From Luteimonas sp. MC1572 (GTDB taxonomy: Bacteria; Pseudomonadota; Gammaproteobacteria; Xanthomonadales; Xanthomonadaceae): a stretch of 64,000 bases of DNA. This document shows positions 1 to 9,028 of the stretch, piece by piece. The notes under the pieces were generated by a model, which worked only from the letters and a program-made list of their open reading frames with translations, was not told where the DNA came from and did not search any database. Within the stretch, counting starts at the first letter, position 1. Every line of letters starts with the position of its first letter. The DNA lies in contig NZ_CP067112.1 of assembly GCF_016615815.1 (NCBI RefSeq), positions 2,170,001 through 2,234,000 of the forward strand. The letters are read 5' to 3'. The translations under genes were made by a program, and so were the position numbers.

Positions 1-1
1 C

Positions 2-238
2 ATCACCTACGAACGCATCGATGATGACGGCCTGCACCTGCGCATCGGCGACGAAGCCCGCTTGCTGCCGGTCGACCATGTCGTGGTCTGTGCGGGACAG
101 GAGTCGCGGCGCGACCTGGCCGCACCGCTGCGAGAGGCAGGATGCGAGGTCCACGTCATCGGCGGCGCGGACGTGGCGGCCGAACTCGATGCCAAGCGCG
201 CCATCGACCAGGGCTCCAGGCTCGCGGCCGCGCTCTAG
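2..238 (+). CDS. fadH: 2,4-dienoyl-CoA reductase, C-terminal fragment
   Basis: The open frame enters from the left edge and stops at TAG 236-238, leaving 78 residues of the C-terminus. The tail contains VIGGADVAAELDAKRAIDQG, which matches the end of NADPH-dependent 2,4-dienoyl-CoA reductases (FadH): an IGGA dinucleotide-binding segment followed by a helix with ELDAKRAI. FadH reduces 2,4-dienoyl-CoA made during beta-oxidation of unsaturated fatty acids. The FMN barrel and iron-sulfur cysteines lie outside the window, so function is inferred from this tail alone. A related old-yellow-enzyme-type oxidoreductase with the same C-terminal domain is the main alternative. Confidence 0.75.
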   Translation: MTYERIDDDGLHLRIGDEARLLPVDHVVVCAGQESRRDLAAPLREAGCEVHVIGGADVAAELDAKRAIDQGSRLAAAL

Positions 239-508
239 TCTGAATAGGGCACGTGGTGCAAGTGCCGGGCCGCTCCCGCGTTCACGCCACGTTTTCAAAA
301 CTCGCATTAAGGTGCGCCCACTTTCCCGCCGCGTCTTCGGCGGAACCGGCACGACACGCAACCCTGCGGGTTCGCGCCCGGGCAGCAAATGCGCCACAGA
401 GTGCCGCCGCCCTCCCCAACACGCCATGCCGGTCCGCGACAGCGGCTTCCCGATTCCATTTGGACGGGGTGCCCCGTTGCGACCGACGCAACGGAGCAAG
501 GAGTCGTC

Positions 509-964
509 ATGAAACTCGCCTGGATCCTGTGGCTGGCCTCAGTGCTGCCGCCACAGGCCGCGGATTCACTCTGCCTGAGCACCACGCTTTACCTCGAAGC
601 CCGCGACCAGTCGGTCCTCGGCCAGCGCGCCGTGGCCGAAGTGGCCCTGCGTCGCACCGACAGCGGCCTGTGGGGCGACTCGGTGTGCGACGTGGTCACA
701 GCGCGCAAGCAGTTCGCGCCGACCATCGTTTCGCCGCGGACGCGCCTGACCAATACCGAAGCCTGGTCGCAGGCTGTGACCATCGCGCTGGAATCCCAGC
801 ACAACTGGGCGCTGCCCGCGGGCGAGCGCAAGGAAGTCGTGCCCGGTGCCAGCCACTTCCTGGCCCATGCGATTGCCAGCCCGAGCTGGCGCAACGCGTA
901 CCAGGTGGCGACGATCGGCGACCACACGTTCCTGAAAGTGCAGAGCCTCAAGCCGAAGACCTGA
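509..964 (+). CDS. Small SleB-type cell-wall hydrolase family protein
   Basis: A protein of 151 residues. The start at 509 is preferred over upstream in-frame codons because AAGGAG lies just upstream and the first 18 residues (MKLAWILWLASVLPPQAA) look like a signal peptide, giving an exported product. The body has LYLEARDQS followed by GQRAVAEVALRR, a Cys in DSVCDVV, and QFAPT. This is the pattern of the Hydrolase_2 / SleB catalytic domain, whose conserved Glu lies in the EAR motif; family members cleave peptidoglycan. No peptidoglycan-binding domain is present, so it is a minimal single-domain form. The physiological role is unknown. About 270 nt before it (239-508) hold no gene I can support. 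Confidence 0.7.
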   Translation: MKLAWILWLASVLPPQAADSLCLSTTLYLEARDQSVLGQRAVAEVALRRTDSGLWGDSVCDVVTARKQFAPTIVSPRTRLTNTEAWSQAVTIALESQHNWALPAGERKEVVPGASHFLAHAIASPSWRNAYQVATIGDHTFLKVQSLKPKT

Positions 965-1039
965 TGCTGGTGCGCGTCCTGCATTGAGTGGTCGTCGGCA
1001 AGCGCGGATGATGGCGGTGTCCCCCAACCGGAGCCGCAC

Positions 1040-1651
1040 ATGAAGCTGTACACCAAGCCGGGCGCCTGCTCGACGGCCGTCCACATCGCCCTGCAGTGGG
1101 CCGGCGGCCCGTTCGAAGTCGAGATCCTCGACGGCCCTTCGATGAAGGCGCCCGCCTATCTCGCCATCAATCCCGCCGGCGCGGTGCCGGCCCTCGTCGA
1201 CGGCGACTTCGTACTCACCCAGAACGCCGCGATCATGGGCTACATCGCCGACACGCATCCGCAGGCGGGCCTGGGCGGCGACGGCTCGGCGCGCGAGCGT
1301 GCCGACGCCACGCGTTGGCTGGCCTTCGTCAATTCCGATGTGCATCCGGCGTTCAAGCCGATCTTCTCGCCGGCGCGTTACGTCGGTGACGAGTCGCAAC
1401 ACGACGCGGTCAAGGCGGCGGCACGGAACCTGGTCCGCGGGCTGATGGAGTCTGCCGACAAGCGCCTCGCCGACAACTCGTGGCTGGCGGGCTTCCGCAG
1501 CTTTGCCGACCCCTACTTCTATATGACCGTGCGCTGGGCGCAAGGCACCGGCGTGGACATGGCCGGCCTCGACAACATCGCCGCCTTCAAGGTGCGCATG
1601 GACGCCGACCAAGGCGTGCAGGCAACACTCAAGGCGGAAGGCCTGGCCTGA
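1040..1651 (+). CDS. gst: Glutathione S-transferase, beta-class-like
   Basis: A protein of 203 residues, normal for a cytosolic GST. The N-terminal thioredoxin-like domain begins MKLYTKPGACS, with Cys10 at the position used for glutathione in bacterial beta-class GSTs. NPAGAVPALV supplies the cis-Pro of the glutathione site, and LTQNAAIMGYIAD matches the E/Q-S/N-x-AI pocket. The C-terminal half is the helical substrate domain, with a D in SFADPYFY near the N-capping box. A GGAG lies upstream of the ATG. It is followed by a strong terminator and looks monocistronic. The substrate cannot be inferred. Confidence 0.88.
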   Translation: MKLYTKPGACSTAVHIALQWAGGPFEVEILDGPSMKAPAYLAINPAGAVPALVDGDFVLTQNAAIMGYIADTHPQAGLGGDGSARERADATRWLAFVNSDVHPAFKPIFSPARYVGDESQHDAVKAAARNLVRGLMESADKRLADNSWLAGFRSFADPYFYMTVRWAQGTGVDMAGLDNIAAFKVRMDADQGVQATLKAEGLA

Positions 1652-1676
1652 GCCACGCCGCGACAGCGCACACGAG

Positions 1677-1704
1677 AACGGCGCCCTTGGGCGCCGTTTT
1701 CATT
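1677..1704 (+). terminator. Intrinsic terminator after gst
   Basis: A perfect inverted repeat (AACGGCGCCC, then TT, then GGGCGCCGTT, 1677-1698) runs into TTTTCATTT on the plus strand. It sits 25 nt after the gst stop and in the gap facing the convergent prpC. The T-run is on the plus strand, so it mainly ends gst transcription. Confidence 0.85.
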
Positions 1705-1721
1705 TCACGGATCCGGATGGG

Positions 1722-2876
1722 TCAGTCGCGTGCGTCGAGCGGTACCCAGGCGCGGTCTTCCGGACCGGTGTAGTTGGCGCTGGGGCGGATGATCTTGCCG
1801 TCGATGCGCTGCTCGATCACATGCGCGCTCCAGCCGCTGGTACGCGCCAGCACGAACAGCGGCGTGAACATCGCCGTCGGCACGCCCATCATGTGGTAGC
1901 TCACCGCGCTGAACCAGTCGAGGTTGGGGAACATCTTCTTGATGTCCCACATCACCGACTCGAGGCGCTCGGCGATGTCGTACATGCGCATGTCCTCGCG
2001 CTCGGCGGACAGCTCCTTCGCGACCTGCTTGATCACGTTGTTGCGTGGATCGCCGACGGTGTAGACCGGATGGCCGAAACCGATCACCACTTCCTTGCGG
2101 CCCACGCGCTCCTTGATGTCGGCCTCGGCCTCGTCGGCGCTGTCGTAGCGCTTCTGCACTTCGAACGCGACTTCGTTGGCGCCGCCGTGCTTCGGCCCGC
2201 GCAGCGCGCCGATCGCGCCGCTGATGCACGAATGCATGTCGCTGCCGGTGCCGGCGATGACGCGCGCGGTGAACGTGGATGCGTTGAACTCGTGCTCGGC
2301 GTAGAGGATCAGCGAGGTGTGCATGGCACGCACCCACGACGCCGGCGGCGGCTCGCCGTGCAGCAGGTGCAGGAAGTGCCCGCCGATGGTCTCGTCGTCG
2401 GTCTCGACATCGATGACGCGGCCGTTGTGGCTGTAGTGGTACCAGTACAGCAGCATCGAACCCAGCGACGCCATCAGCTTGTCGGCGATGTCGCGCGCCC
2501 CCGGATGGTTGTGGTCGTCCTTCTCGGGCTGCACGCAGCCCAGCACGGAGACCGCGGTGCGCATCACGTCCATCGGGTGCGCCGACGGCGGCAGCTCCTC
2601 GAGCGCGGCCTTGACCGACGCCGGGATGCCGCGCAAGGACTTCAGCTTGGCCTTGTAGCCGGCGAGCTCAGGCTTGGACGGCAGCTTGCCGTGCACCAGC
2701 AGGTACGCGATCTCCTCGAACTCGGCGGTGGTCGCGAAATCGAGGATGTCGTAGCCACGGTAGTGCAGGTCATTGCCGCTGCGGCCCACCGTGCACAGCG
2801 CGGTGTTGCCTGCGGGCGTGCCCGACAGGGCCACCGACTTCTTGGGCTTCGGCGGGGTGGGTGCGGTATCGCTCAT
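1722..2876 (-). CDS. prpC: 2-methylcitrate synthase
   Basis: A citrate-synthase-fold enzyme of 384 residues that condenses propionyl-CoA with oxaloacetate in the methylcitrate cycle. Key residues are visible: His in GPKHGGANE, His in GFGHPVY, and the catalytic Asp in PNLDWFSA. The short length and the N-terminal LHYRGYDI segment fit PrpC better than the longer GltA-type citrate synthase. The start at 2876 is chosen because GGAG lies 7 nt upstream; two upstream in-frame starts lack that spacing. It lies 66 nt downstream of prpB and is last in the prpE-prpB-prpC run. Many PrpC enzymes also accept acetyl-CoA. Confidence 0.9.
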   Translation of the reverse strand: MSDTAPTPPKPKKSVALSGTPAGNTALCTVGRSGNDLHYRGYDILDFATTAEFEEIAYLLVHGKLPSKPELAGYKAKLKSLRGIPASVKAALEELPPSAHPMDVMRTAVSVLGCVQPEKDDHNHPGARDIADKLMASLGSMLLYWYHYSHNGRVIDVETDDETIGGHFLHLLHGEPPPASWVRAMHTSLILYAEHEFNASTFTARVIAGTGSDMHSCISGAIGALRGPKHGGANEVAFEVQKRYDSADEAEADIKERVGRKEVVIGFGHPVYTVGDPRNNVIKQVAKELSAEREDMRMYDIAERLESVMWDIKKMFPNLDWFSAVSYHMMGVPTAMFTPLFVLARTSGWSAHVIEQRIDGKIIRPSANYTGPEDRAWVPLDARD

Positions 2877-2942
2877 GCGCATGCTCCGGATCTGATAGCG
2901 GGTTTGTTGACGGGCCACCGCATGCGCGGCGGCCTCGACGCG

Positions 2943-3827
2943 TCACTCTTCGCTGGCGAACAACGCGTCCAGCTTGTCTTCGTAAGCGTGGTAACCGAGA
3001 TAGTCGTACAGCTCGGCGCGCGTCTGCAGGGTGTCGACGATGCCCTTCTGCGTGCCTTCGCGACGCACGGTCTCGTAGAAATTGAGCGCGGCCTTGTTCA
3101 TCGCGCGATAGGCGCCGCAGCAGTACAGCGCGATGTCGACACCTGCGCTGCGCAGCTCGTCGGTGGTGAAGAACGGCGTGGAGCCGAATTCGGTGAGGTT
3201 GGCGAGGATCGGCACCTTCACCGCGTCCTTGAACCGCGCATAGTCCGCGAGCGAGTTCATCGCTTCGGGAAAGATCATGTCGGCGCCGGCCTCCACATAG
3301 GCAACCGCGCGCTCGATGGCCGCGTCGATGCCCTCGACCGCGGCGGCGTCGGTGCGCGCCATGATCACGAACCCGGCATCGCTGCGGCCGTCGACCGCGG
3401 CCTTGACCCGGTCGACCATCTCGGCCTTCGGCACCACTTCCTTGTTGGGGCGGTGGCCACAGCGCTTCTGGCCCACCTGGTCCTCCATGTGCACCGCGGC
3501 GACGCCGGCGCGCTCGAACGACCTGACCGTGCGCGCGATGTTGAACGCGCCGCCCCAGCCGGTGTCGATGTCGACCAGCAGCGGCAGGCCGGTGGCGTCG
3601 ACGATGCGGCGCGCGTCGATCAGCACGTCCTCCATGGTGCTGATGCCGAGGTCGGGCACGCCCAGCGAGTTGGCGGCCACGCCGCCACCGGACAGATAGA
3701 GCGCCTTGTAGCCCACGCGCCTGGCCATGAGGCCGGCATAGGCGGTGATGGCGCCCATCACCTGCAGCGGGGATTCGGCGGCGACGGCGGCGCGGAACCG
3801 CGCGCCGGATGAGGTCGACTGGGACAT
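2943..3827 (-). CDS. prpB: 2-methylisocitrate lyase
   Basis: A protein of 294 residues in the isocitrate lyase / PEP mutase superfamily. It cleaves 2-methylisocitrate to pyruvate and succinate, the last step of the methylcitrate cycle. The active-site loop reads [10 protein letters not shown], with the catalytic Cys in the CGH motif, and DTGWG plus VHMEDQ supply Mg2+-binding positions. [15 protein letters not shown] near the N-terminus is typical of PrpB. It sits between prpE (79 nt upstream) and prpC (66 nt downstream) on the same strand, so co-transcription is likely. Confidence 0.94.
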   Translation of the reverse strand: MSQSTSSGARFRAAVAAESPLQVMGAITAYAGLMARRVGYKALYLSGGGVAANSLGVPDLGISTMEDVLIDARRIVDATGLPLLVDIDTGWGGAFNIARTVRSFERAGVAAVHMEDQVGQKRCGHRPNKEVVPKAEMVDRVKAAVDGRSDAGFVIMARTDAAAVEGIDAAIERAVAYVEAGADMIFPEAMNSLADYARFKDAVKVPILANLTEFGSTPFFTTDELRSAGVDIALYCCGAYRAMNKAALNFYETVRREGTQKGIVDTLQTRAELYDYLGYHAYEDKLDALFASEE

Positions 3828-3906
3828 GGCGAACCTGCGTGTTGCGGGACCGCCATTCTATCCGAGCAGGCGGCGCGGCCTTGCCCCGGGCATGCGCCGC
3901 GCCTGC

Positions 3907-5793
3907 TCAGCTGCCGGCGTCGGCACCGCGCTCCAGCGCGTCGCGGATCTCTTCCAGCGAGCCCGGATCGTCGAGCGTCGACAAGTCGCCGGGATCACGT
4001 GATTCGGCAAGCGCCTGGATCGAGCGCCGCAGCAGTTTGCCGGAGCGGGTCTTGGGCAGCGCAGCGACCACGTACACCCGCGCAGGGCGCGCGATCGCAC
4101 CGAGCTGCTCGACCACCCTGCCCTGCATCTCCTGCGCCGCGACGGCCGAGTCCGCGGCCTGCTTGAGCGTGGCGAACACCACCGGCACCTGGCCCTTGAG
4201 CTCGTCGCTCACGCCGATCACAGCCACCTCGGCAACGCCCGGATGGCTGGACACCGACTCCTCGATCTCGCGCGTACCCAGGCGATGGCCGGCCACGTTG
4301 ATCACGTCATCGGTGCGGCCAAGGATGAAGGTGTAGCCGTCCTGGTCGCGGATCGCCCAGTCCAGCGAGCTGTAGAGCAGCTCCTTGAAATGCGAGAAGT
4401 AGCTGGACAGGAAGCGCTCGTCATCGCGCCACACGGTGGTCATGCAACCGGGCGGCAGCGGCGGCTGGATCACCAGCACGCCCTTCTCGCCGGGCTTGGC
4501 TTCCTCGCCGGTGGCCTCGTCGATCACGCGCACGTCGTAGCCCGGCGTCGGCAGGCCGGGAGAGCCGAACTTCACCGGCTTCAGCTCCACGCCCGGCATC
4601 AGCGAAAGCACCGGCCAGCCGGTCTCGGTCTGCCAGTAGTTGTCGATGATGGTCTTGCCCAGGCCTTCGTTGATCCAGTGCGCGGTGGGCTCGTCGAGCG
4701 GCTCACCGGCCAGGAACAGGTACTGCAGCGCCGACAGGTCGTACTTCGTCAGCCAGGCCGGGTCCTGCTTCTTCAGCACGCGCACCGCGGTCGGCGACGA
4801 GAACATGGTGCGCACGCCGTACTGCTCGCAGATGCGCCACCAGATGCCGGCATCCGGCGTCGTGGGCAATCCTTCGTACAGGATCGTGGTCGCGCCGGCG
4901 ATCAATGGCCCGTACACGTTGTACGAGTGCCCGACCGCCCAGCCGACGTCGGAGGTCGAGAACATCACCTGGCCGGCGCGCACGTCGTAGATCGACCACA
5001 TCGACATCGCCAGTGCCACCGCGTAGCCGCCGACGTCCCGTTGCACGCCCTTGGGCTTGCCGGTGGTGCCCGAGGTGTACAGCAGGTAGCTCGGTTCGTT
5101 GGACTCCAGCCACTGCACCGGCACCTCGGCATCCTCGAACCGGCCGCGTACTTCGCCGTAGTCGACGTCGCGACCCCCGGAGCGCGCGTAGGGCGCGAGG
5201 CCACGGTCGACCATCAACACGCGTGCTGGCGGCGACTTGGCCTGCGCGCACGCGGCATCGACCAGCGGCTTGTAGGGAATGACCTTGCCGCCACGGCTGC
5301 CGGCATCGGCGGCGATGAGCAGCTTCGGTTCGGCATCGTCGATGCGCACCGCGAGGTTGTGCGCGGCGAAACCACCGAACACCACGGAATGCACCGCGCC
5401 GATCCGCGCGCAGGCGAGCATGGCGAACACGGCCTCGGCGATGTTGGGCATGTAGACCACGACGCGGTCGCCGCGGCCGACGTCCAGCGACTTCAGCACC
5501 GCGGCGAAGGTGCTCACCTCGCGGTGCAGTTCGCGGTAGGTGTACTCGCGCGTGCTGCCGGTTTCGCTCGACACGGCGACGAGGGCCAACTGCTCGCCGC
5601 GTTCGGCCAGGTGGCGATCGATGGCGTTGTGGCAGAGGTTGGTTTCGCCTCCAGCGAACCAGCGGCGGAACGGAGGGTTGGCGTACTCGAGGATCGACTC
5701 GGGCTGCTTGTGCCAGTGGATCGCCCGCGCCTGCTCGGCCCAGAACGCTTCCGGCTCCTCGATCGAACGACGGTGGAAATCTTCGTAACGCAT
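3907..5793 (-). CDS. prpE: Propionyl-CoA synthetase
   Basis: An ANL-superfamily acyl-CoA ligase of 628 residues that makes propionyl-CoA from propionate, CoA and ATP. The P-loop-like motif YTSGTTGKPKG is at residues 239-249, followed by GVQRDVGGYAVAL, which is characteristic of PrpE rather than acetyl-CoA synthetase. NYWQTETGWP carries the adenylate-binding motif, and PKTRSGKLLRR places the catalytic lysine at Lys586, the residue usually controlled by acetylation. GGAGG sits 5 nt before the ATG. It is the first gene of the local prp run, feeding propionate into PrpC and PrpB. No regulator (prpR) is adjacent. Confidence 0.92.
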   Translation of the reverse strand: MRYEDFHRRSIEEPEAFWAEQARAIHWHKQPESILEYANPPFRRWFAGGETNLCHNAIDRHLAERGEQLALVAVSSETGSTREYTYRELHREVSTFAAVLKSLDVGRGDRVVVYMPNIAEAVFAMLACARIGAVHSVVFGGFAAHNLAVRIDDAEPKLLIAADAGSRGGKVIPYKPLVDAACAQAKSPPARVLMVDRGLAPYARSGGRDVDYGEVRGRFEDAEVPVQWLESNEPSYLLYTSGTTGKPKGVQRDVGGYAVALAMSMWSIYDVRAGQVMFSTSDVGWAVGHSYNVYGPLIAGATTILYEGLPTTPDAGIWWRICEQYGVRTMFSSPTAVRVLKKQDPAWLTKYDLSALQYLFLAGEPLDEPTAHWINEGLGKTIIDNYWQTETGWPVLSLMPGVELKPVKFGSPGLPTPGYDVRVIDEATGEEAKPGEKGVLVIQPPLPPGCMTTVWRDDERFLSSYFSHFKELLYSSLDWAIRDQDGYTFILGRTDDVINVAGHRLGTREIEESVSSHPGVAEVAVIGVSDELKGQVPVVFATLKQAADSAVAAQEMQGRVVEQLGAIARPARVYVVAALPKTRSGKLLRRSIQALAESRDPGDLSTLDDPGSLEEIRDALERGADAGS

Positions 5794-5889
5794 GCCTGCC
5801 TCCAGTGGGTTCGAACAGCCTGGGCCGTCGCCCGCAGCGGCGCACTACGACGATGGTCCATGCCTTCGCCCGATGGTAGCCGCAGCGGT

Positions 5890-5928
5890 GCCGAAAACGA
5901 AGAAACCGGGCAGGCGCCCGGTTTCTTC
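5890..5928 (-). terminator. Intrinsic terminator of the aminotransferase-mdh unit
   Basis: A perfect 13-bp inverted repeat (GAAGAAACCGGGC / GCCCGGTTTCTTC, 5899-5911 and 5916-5928) with a 4-nt loop. Read on the minus strand it is followed by GTTTTCGG. It lies about 20 nt beyond the mdh stop codon and upstream of prpE, so it separates the two minus-strand units. Confidence 0.85.
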
Positions 5929-5949
5929 AGCACTGCCTGGCGTGCGGCC

Positions 5950-6936
5950 TCAGCCCAGCAGGTGCGCCACGCCGGCGCGCTCTTCCTCGAGCTCGGCAAG
6001 GGTCTTGTCCATGGCGGCGCGGCTGAACGCGTCCACTTCCAGGCCCTCGACGCGCGTGTAGGTGCCGTTCGCGGTGGTGACCGGCACGCCGTAGATCACG
6101 CCCTCGGGGATGCCGTAGCTGCCATCCGACGGCACGCCCATGGTCACCCACTTGCCGTTGCTGCCCAGCACCCAGTCGCGGATGTGGTCGATGGCCGCAT
6201 TCGCCGCCGACGCCGCCGAGGACAGGCCGCGTGCTTCGATGATGGCCGCGCCGCGCTTGCCGACCTGCGGGATGAATGCGTTGGCGTTCCAGTCGGCGTC
6301 GTTGACCTTGTCCTTCAGCGACTCGCCGTTGACAGTGGCGAAGCGGTAGTCGGGATACATGGTCGGGCTGTGGTTGCCCCAGACGACCAGCTTCTCGATG
6401 TCGCCCACGGCCACGCCGGCCTTGTTGGCCAGCTGGCTCAGCGCGCGGTTGTGATCGAGGCGCAGCATCGCGGTGAAGTTGGCCGCCTTCAGGTCCGGCG
6501 CCGACTTCATCGCGATGTAGGCGTTGGTGTTGGCCGGGTTGCCGACCACCAGCACCTTGACGTCGCGCGAGGCGACCTTGTTCAGCGCCGCGCCCTGCGC
6601 GGTGAAGATCTTGGCGTTCTCGAGCAGCAGGTCCTTGCGCTCCATGCCGGGGCCGCGCGGACGCGCGCCGACCAGCAGCGCGATGTCGGCATCCTTGAAT
6701 GCGACTTCCGGGTCATCGGTGCCGACCATGCCCGCCAGCAGCGGGAACGCGCAGTCTTCCAGCTCCATCATCACGCCCTTGAGCGCGGCCTGGGCCTTCT
6801 CCATCGGCAGCTCGAGCAGCTGCAGGATGACGGGCTGGTCCTTGCCCAGCATTTCGCCCGAGGCGATGCGGAACAGGAGGGCGTAGCCGATCTGGCCGGC
6901 GGCGCCGGTGACGGCAACTCGGACGGGGGCGTTCAT
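5950..6936 (-). CDS. mdh: Malate dehydrogenase (cytosolic-type)
   Basis: A protein of 328 residues that interconverts malate and oxaloacetate with NAD in the TCA cycle. The Rossmann motif GAAGQIG is at 11-17. The mobile loop has [13 protein letters not shown] with substrate-binding arginines. The catalytic pair is Asp161 (in LDHNRA) and His189 (in WGNHSP). Length and the MERKDLL loop fit the group of MDHs similar to eukaryotic cytosolic enzymes, which is common in xanthomonads and actinobacteria. It follows the aminotransferase gene by 37 nt, so the two may be co-transcribed, linking oxaloacetate and aspartate metabolism. Confidence 0.97.
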   Translation of the reverse strand: MNAPVRVAVTGAAGQIGYALLFRIASGEMLGKDQPVILQLLELPMEKAQAALKGVMMELEDCAFPLLAGMVGTDDPEVAFKDADIALLVGARPRGPGMERKDLLLENAKIFTAQGAALNKVASRDVKVLVVGNPANTNAYIAMKSAPDLKAANFTAMLRLDHNRALSQLANKAGVAVGDIEKLVVWGNHSPTMYPDYRFATVNGESLKDKVNDADWNANAFIPQVGKRGAAIIEARGLSSAASAANAAIDHIRDWVLGSNGKWVTMGVPSDGSYGIPEGVIYGVPVTTANGTYTRVEGLEVDAFSRAAMDKTLAELEEERAGVAHLLG

Positions 6937-6973
6937 CGTGCGGACTCCGGGGTATGGGGTTTGTGTTGGGGAA

Positions 6974-8173
6974 TTACTGGAGCTCGGCGAAGAACGCCTG
7001 GATGCGCTCCAGCCCGGGCGCCAGCTGCGGCGTCGGGCACGTGTAGCTGATGCGCATGCCGCGCGGCTCGCCGAAGGCCGAGCCCGGCACGCAGGCCACG
7101 CCCTTGGCTTCGAGCAGGGCCGCGCAGAACTCGACGTCGTTGTTGATCACCTGGCCGGCGTGCGACTTGCCGTAGGCCACGCTGATGTCGGGGAACGCGT
7201 AGAACGCACCCTGTGGCACCGGGCAGACCACGCCCGGGATCGCATTGAGCGCGGCCACCACCTGGTCACGCTTGGCCTGGAACTCCGCGCGACGCGCGGC
7301 GGGCACATCCTGCGGGCCCGACAGCGCCGCCACGGCGGCCGCGGTGACGATCTCCGGCAGGTTGGTGATGTGGTTGGAGTTCATGGTGGTCACGGCCTGG
7401 GCCACGACCTCGGGGCCGGCCATGAAGCCCGCGCGCCAGCCGGGCATGCCGTAGGTCTTGGACAGCGAATCCACGAAGATCACCCGGTCGCGCAGCTCAG
7501 GGCGCGCCTGCACGAAGTTGTGGTAGCCGACGCCGTCGAACACCATCGTGTTGTAGATGTCGTCGGTGATGATCCAGGTGTCGGGATGGCGGGCGAACAC
7601 GTCGGCCAGCGCGCTGATCTCGTCACGGGTGTAGACCATGCCCGTCGGGTTGGACGGGTTGTTGAACAGGAACACCTTGGGCTTCTTCGCCAGCGCCGCG
7701 TCGAGCTGCGCGGGGCTGAGCTTGTAATCCTGCTCGGGCGGACATGGCAGCAGCTGGATGTCGGCGCCGACAATCTCGCCAATGTCGAGGTAGCTGGTCC
7801 AGTACGGCGTTGCGAACGCGAACCCGTCGCCCTCGTCCAGCAGCGCCTCGGCCAGGTTGTAGAGCACGTGCTTGGCGCCCACGCCGGTGGCGCAGTTGGC
7901 CCGGGTATAGCCGTCAAGGCCCAGCGCCTGCATGTGCGCAAGAAACGCATCCAGCAGCTCGTTGGCGCCGCGGTTGCTGCCGTACTGGCCGGAATCGTGC
8001 TCGAGCGCCTGGCGCGCGGCGGCATAGACATGGTCGCCGGGCAGGAAATTGGGGACACCGATCGAGAAACTGATGATGTCGCGGCCTTCGGCCTTCAGAC
8101 GCTTGGCCTTTTCGGCCACGACCATGATCGCGCTGGGCTTGGCACGGCCCATTCGCTTGGCGAGCTGCAGCAT
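6974..8173 (-). CDS. Class I PLP-dependent aminotransferase, probably aspartate aminotransferase
   Basis: A fold-type I aminotransferase of 399 residues starting [14 protein letters not shown]; the longer upstream frame is Pro-rich and lacks family similarity. It shows the NNPSNPTG motif, the PLP-contact TDDIYN, the Schiff-base lysine in [11 protein letters not shown], and the alpha-carboxylate-binding Arg in [10 protein letters not shown]. These residues fit the aspartate / aromatic / alanine aminotransferase subgroup; aspartate specificity is inferred from overall resemblance to bacterial Igamma-type enzymes and from the mdh gene 37 nt downstream. Substrate range is uncertain. Confidence 0.82.
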   Translation of the reverse strand: MLQLAKRMGRAKPSAIMVVAEKAKRLKAEGRDIISFSIGVPNFLPGDHVYAAARQALEHDSGQYGSNRGANELLDAFLAHMQALGLDGYTRANCATGVGAKHVLYNLAEALLDEGDGFAFATPYWTSYLDIGEIVGADIQLLPCPPEQDYKLSPAQLDAALAKKPKVFLFNNPSNPTGMVYTRDEISALADVFARHPDTWIITDDIYNTMVFDGVGYHNFVQARPELRDRVIFVDSLSKTYGMPGWRAGFMAGPEVVAQAVTTMNSNHITNLPEIVTAAAVAALSGPQDVPAARRAEFQAKRDQVVAALNAIPGVVCPVPQGAFYAFPDISVAYGKSHAGQVINNDVEFCAALLEAKGVACVPGSAFGEPRGMRISYTCPTPQLAPGLERIQAFFAELQ

Positions 8174-8244
8174 CGCGGAACCTCGGGAGTTGGGTGGGCT
8201 GGGCGGCGGGCCCGGGGGCCGCGCCGCGCGTATTTCAGCCGCGT

Positions 8245-8253
8245 ATTCTAACA
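8245..8253 (-). promoter_or_regulatory. Extended -10 promoter for the aminotransferase-mdh unit (predicted)
   Basis: On the minus strand TGT-TAGAAT (8253 down to 8245) matches an extended -10 (TGn plus 5 of 6 of TATAAT). It is placed for a start site near 8238, about 65 nt before the aminotransferase ATG. No good -35 hexamer is seen, which is tolerated for extended -10 promoters. Confidence 0.45.
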
Positions 8254-8317
8254 GCCCGGGCATCGCCGGGGCCTGCCGCGGCCGCACCAGGGCGACGCGC
8301 GGCAAGGCTGGCACGGG

Positions 8318-8812
8318 TCACGCGGAGAGGATGCGGTTCCACTCGGCGACGCGCTCCGGCTTGGCGGCCAGCGCGGCGTCGACATCACCCTGCACCGTCA
8401 CCGAGTTGATGGCGTCGCCCTGCTTGATCGCGTCGACCACGTCCAGCCCTTCCACGACCTTGCCGAACACGGTGTGCTTGCCGTCCAGCCAGTCGGTCTT
8501 GATGTGGGTGATGAAGAACTGGCTGCCATTGGTGTTGGGGCCGGCGTTGGCCATCGAGAGCACGCCACGCTCGTGCTTCACGCCGTTGCCGGTCTCGTCC
8601 TCGAACTTGTAGCCGGGACCGCCGGTACCGGTGCCCTGCGGGCAGCCGCCCTGCACCATGAAGTCGGGGATCACGCGGTGGAAGCTCAGGCCGTCGTAGA
8701 AGCCGTGCTTGGCGAGGTTGACGAAGCTGGCGACCGTGAGCGGGGCCTTGTCGGGGTAGAGCTCGACCTTGATCTGGCCACGGGCGGTGTCGAATACGGC
8801 ATTCAGGGACAT
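8318..8812 (-). CDS. ppiB: Peptidyl-prolyl cis-trans isomerase, cyclophilin type
   Basis: A single-domain cyclophilin of 164 residues with no signal peptide, so cytoplasmic. The catalytic Arg lies in [13 protein letters not shown], and the active-site strand [17 protein letters not shown] is intact. The tail ends with a helix typical of PpiB. It catalyses proline isomerisation during protein folding. It lies 144 nt upstream of the aminotransferase on the same strand and divergent from typA (216 nt between the two starts). Confidence 0.95.
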   Translation of the reverse strand: MSLNAVFDTARGQIKVELYPDKAPLTVASFVNLAKHGFYDGLSFHRVIPDFMVQGGCPQGTGTGGPGYKFEDETGNGVKHERGVLSMANAGPNTNGSQFFITHIKTDWLDGKHTVFGKVVEGLDVVDAIKQGDAINSVTVQGDVDAALAAKPERVAEWNRILSA

Positions 8813-8930
8813 GGATGGATTCCTGGTGGAGGGATGCTGGGGCGTCGGCCCGGGGACGCGGCCGGAGGGCCGTGGCCGGGGGCCAAGGCACCGTGGCGTC
8901 GATATGGAGCCGCCGGGGCGGATTCCAACA

Positions 8931-8961
8931 CTGATGACGCCAGCGGATGGGGCTGTATACT
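8931..8961 (+). promoter_or_regulatory. Weak candidate promoter for typA
   Basis: TATACT at 8956-8961 matches five of six -10 positions. The best upstream hexamer (CTGATG, 8931-8936) shares only TGA with the -35 consensus and lies 19 nt away. It is in the right place for a transcript starting about 60 nt before typA. Confidence 0.35.
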
Positions 8962-9028
8962 ACCGGGCTTCCCAAAACAAGGTCCCGCGCGCCCTGCCCG
9001 ACAACGGCACCCAGGTGCGGCTTTCCCG

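Noticed and set aside
239..508. N-terminal extension of the SleB-like protein or a separate small gene
   Set aside because: The in-frame extension from 389 is Pro/Arg-rich without similarity, whereas the ATG at 509 has a ribosome site and a signal peptide directly after it.
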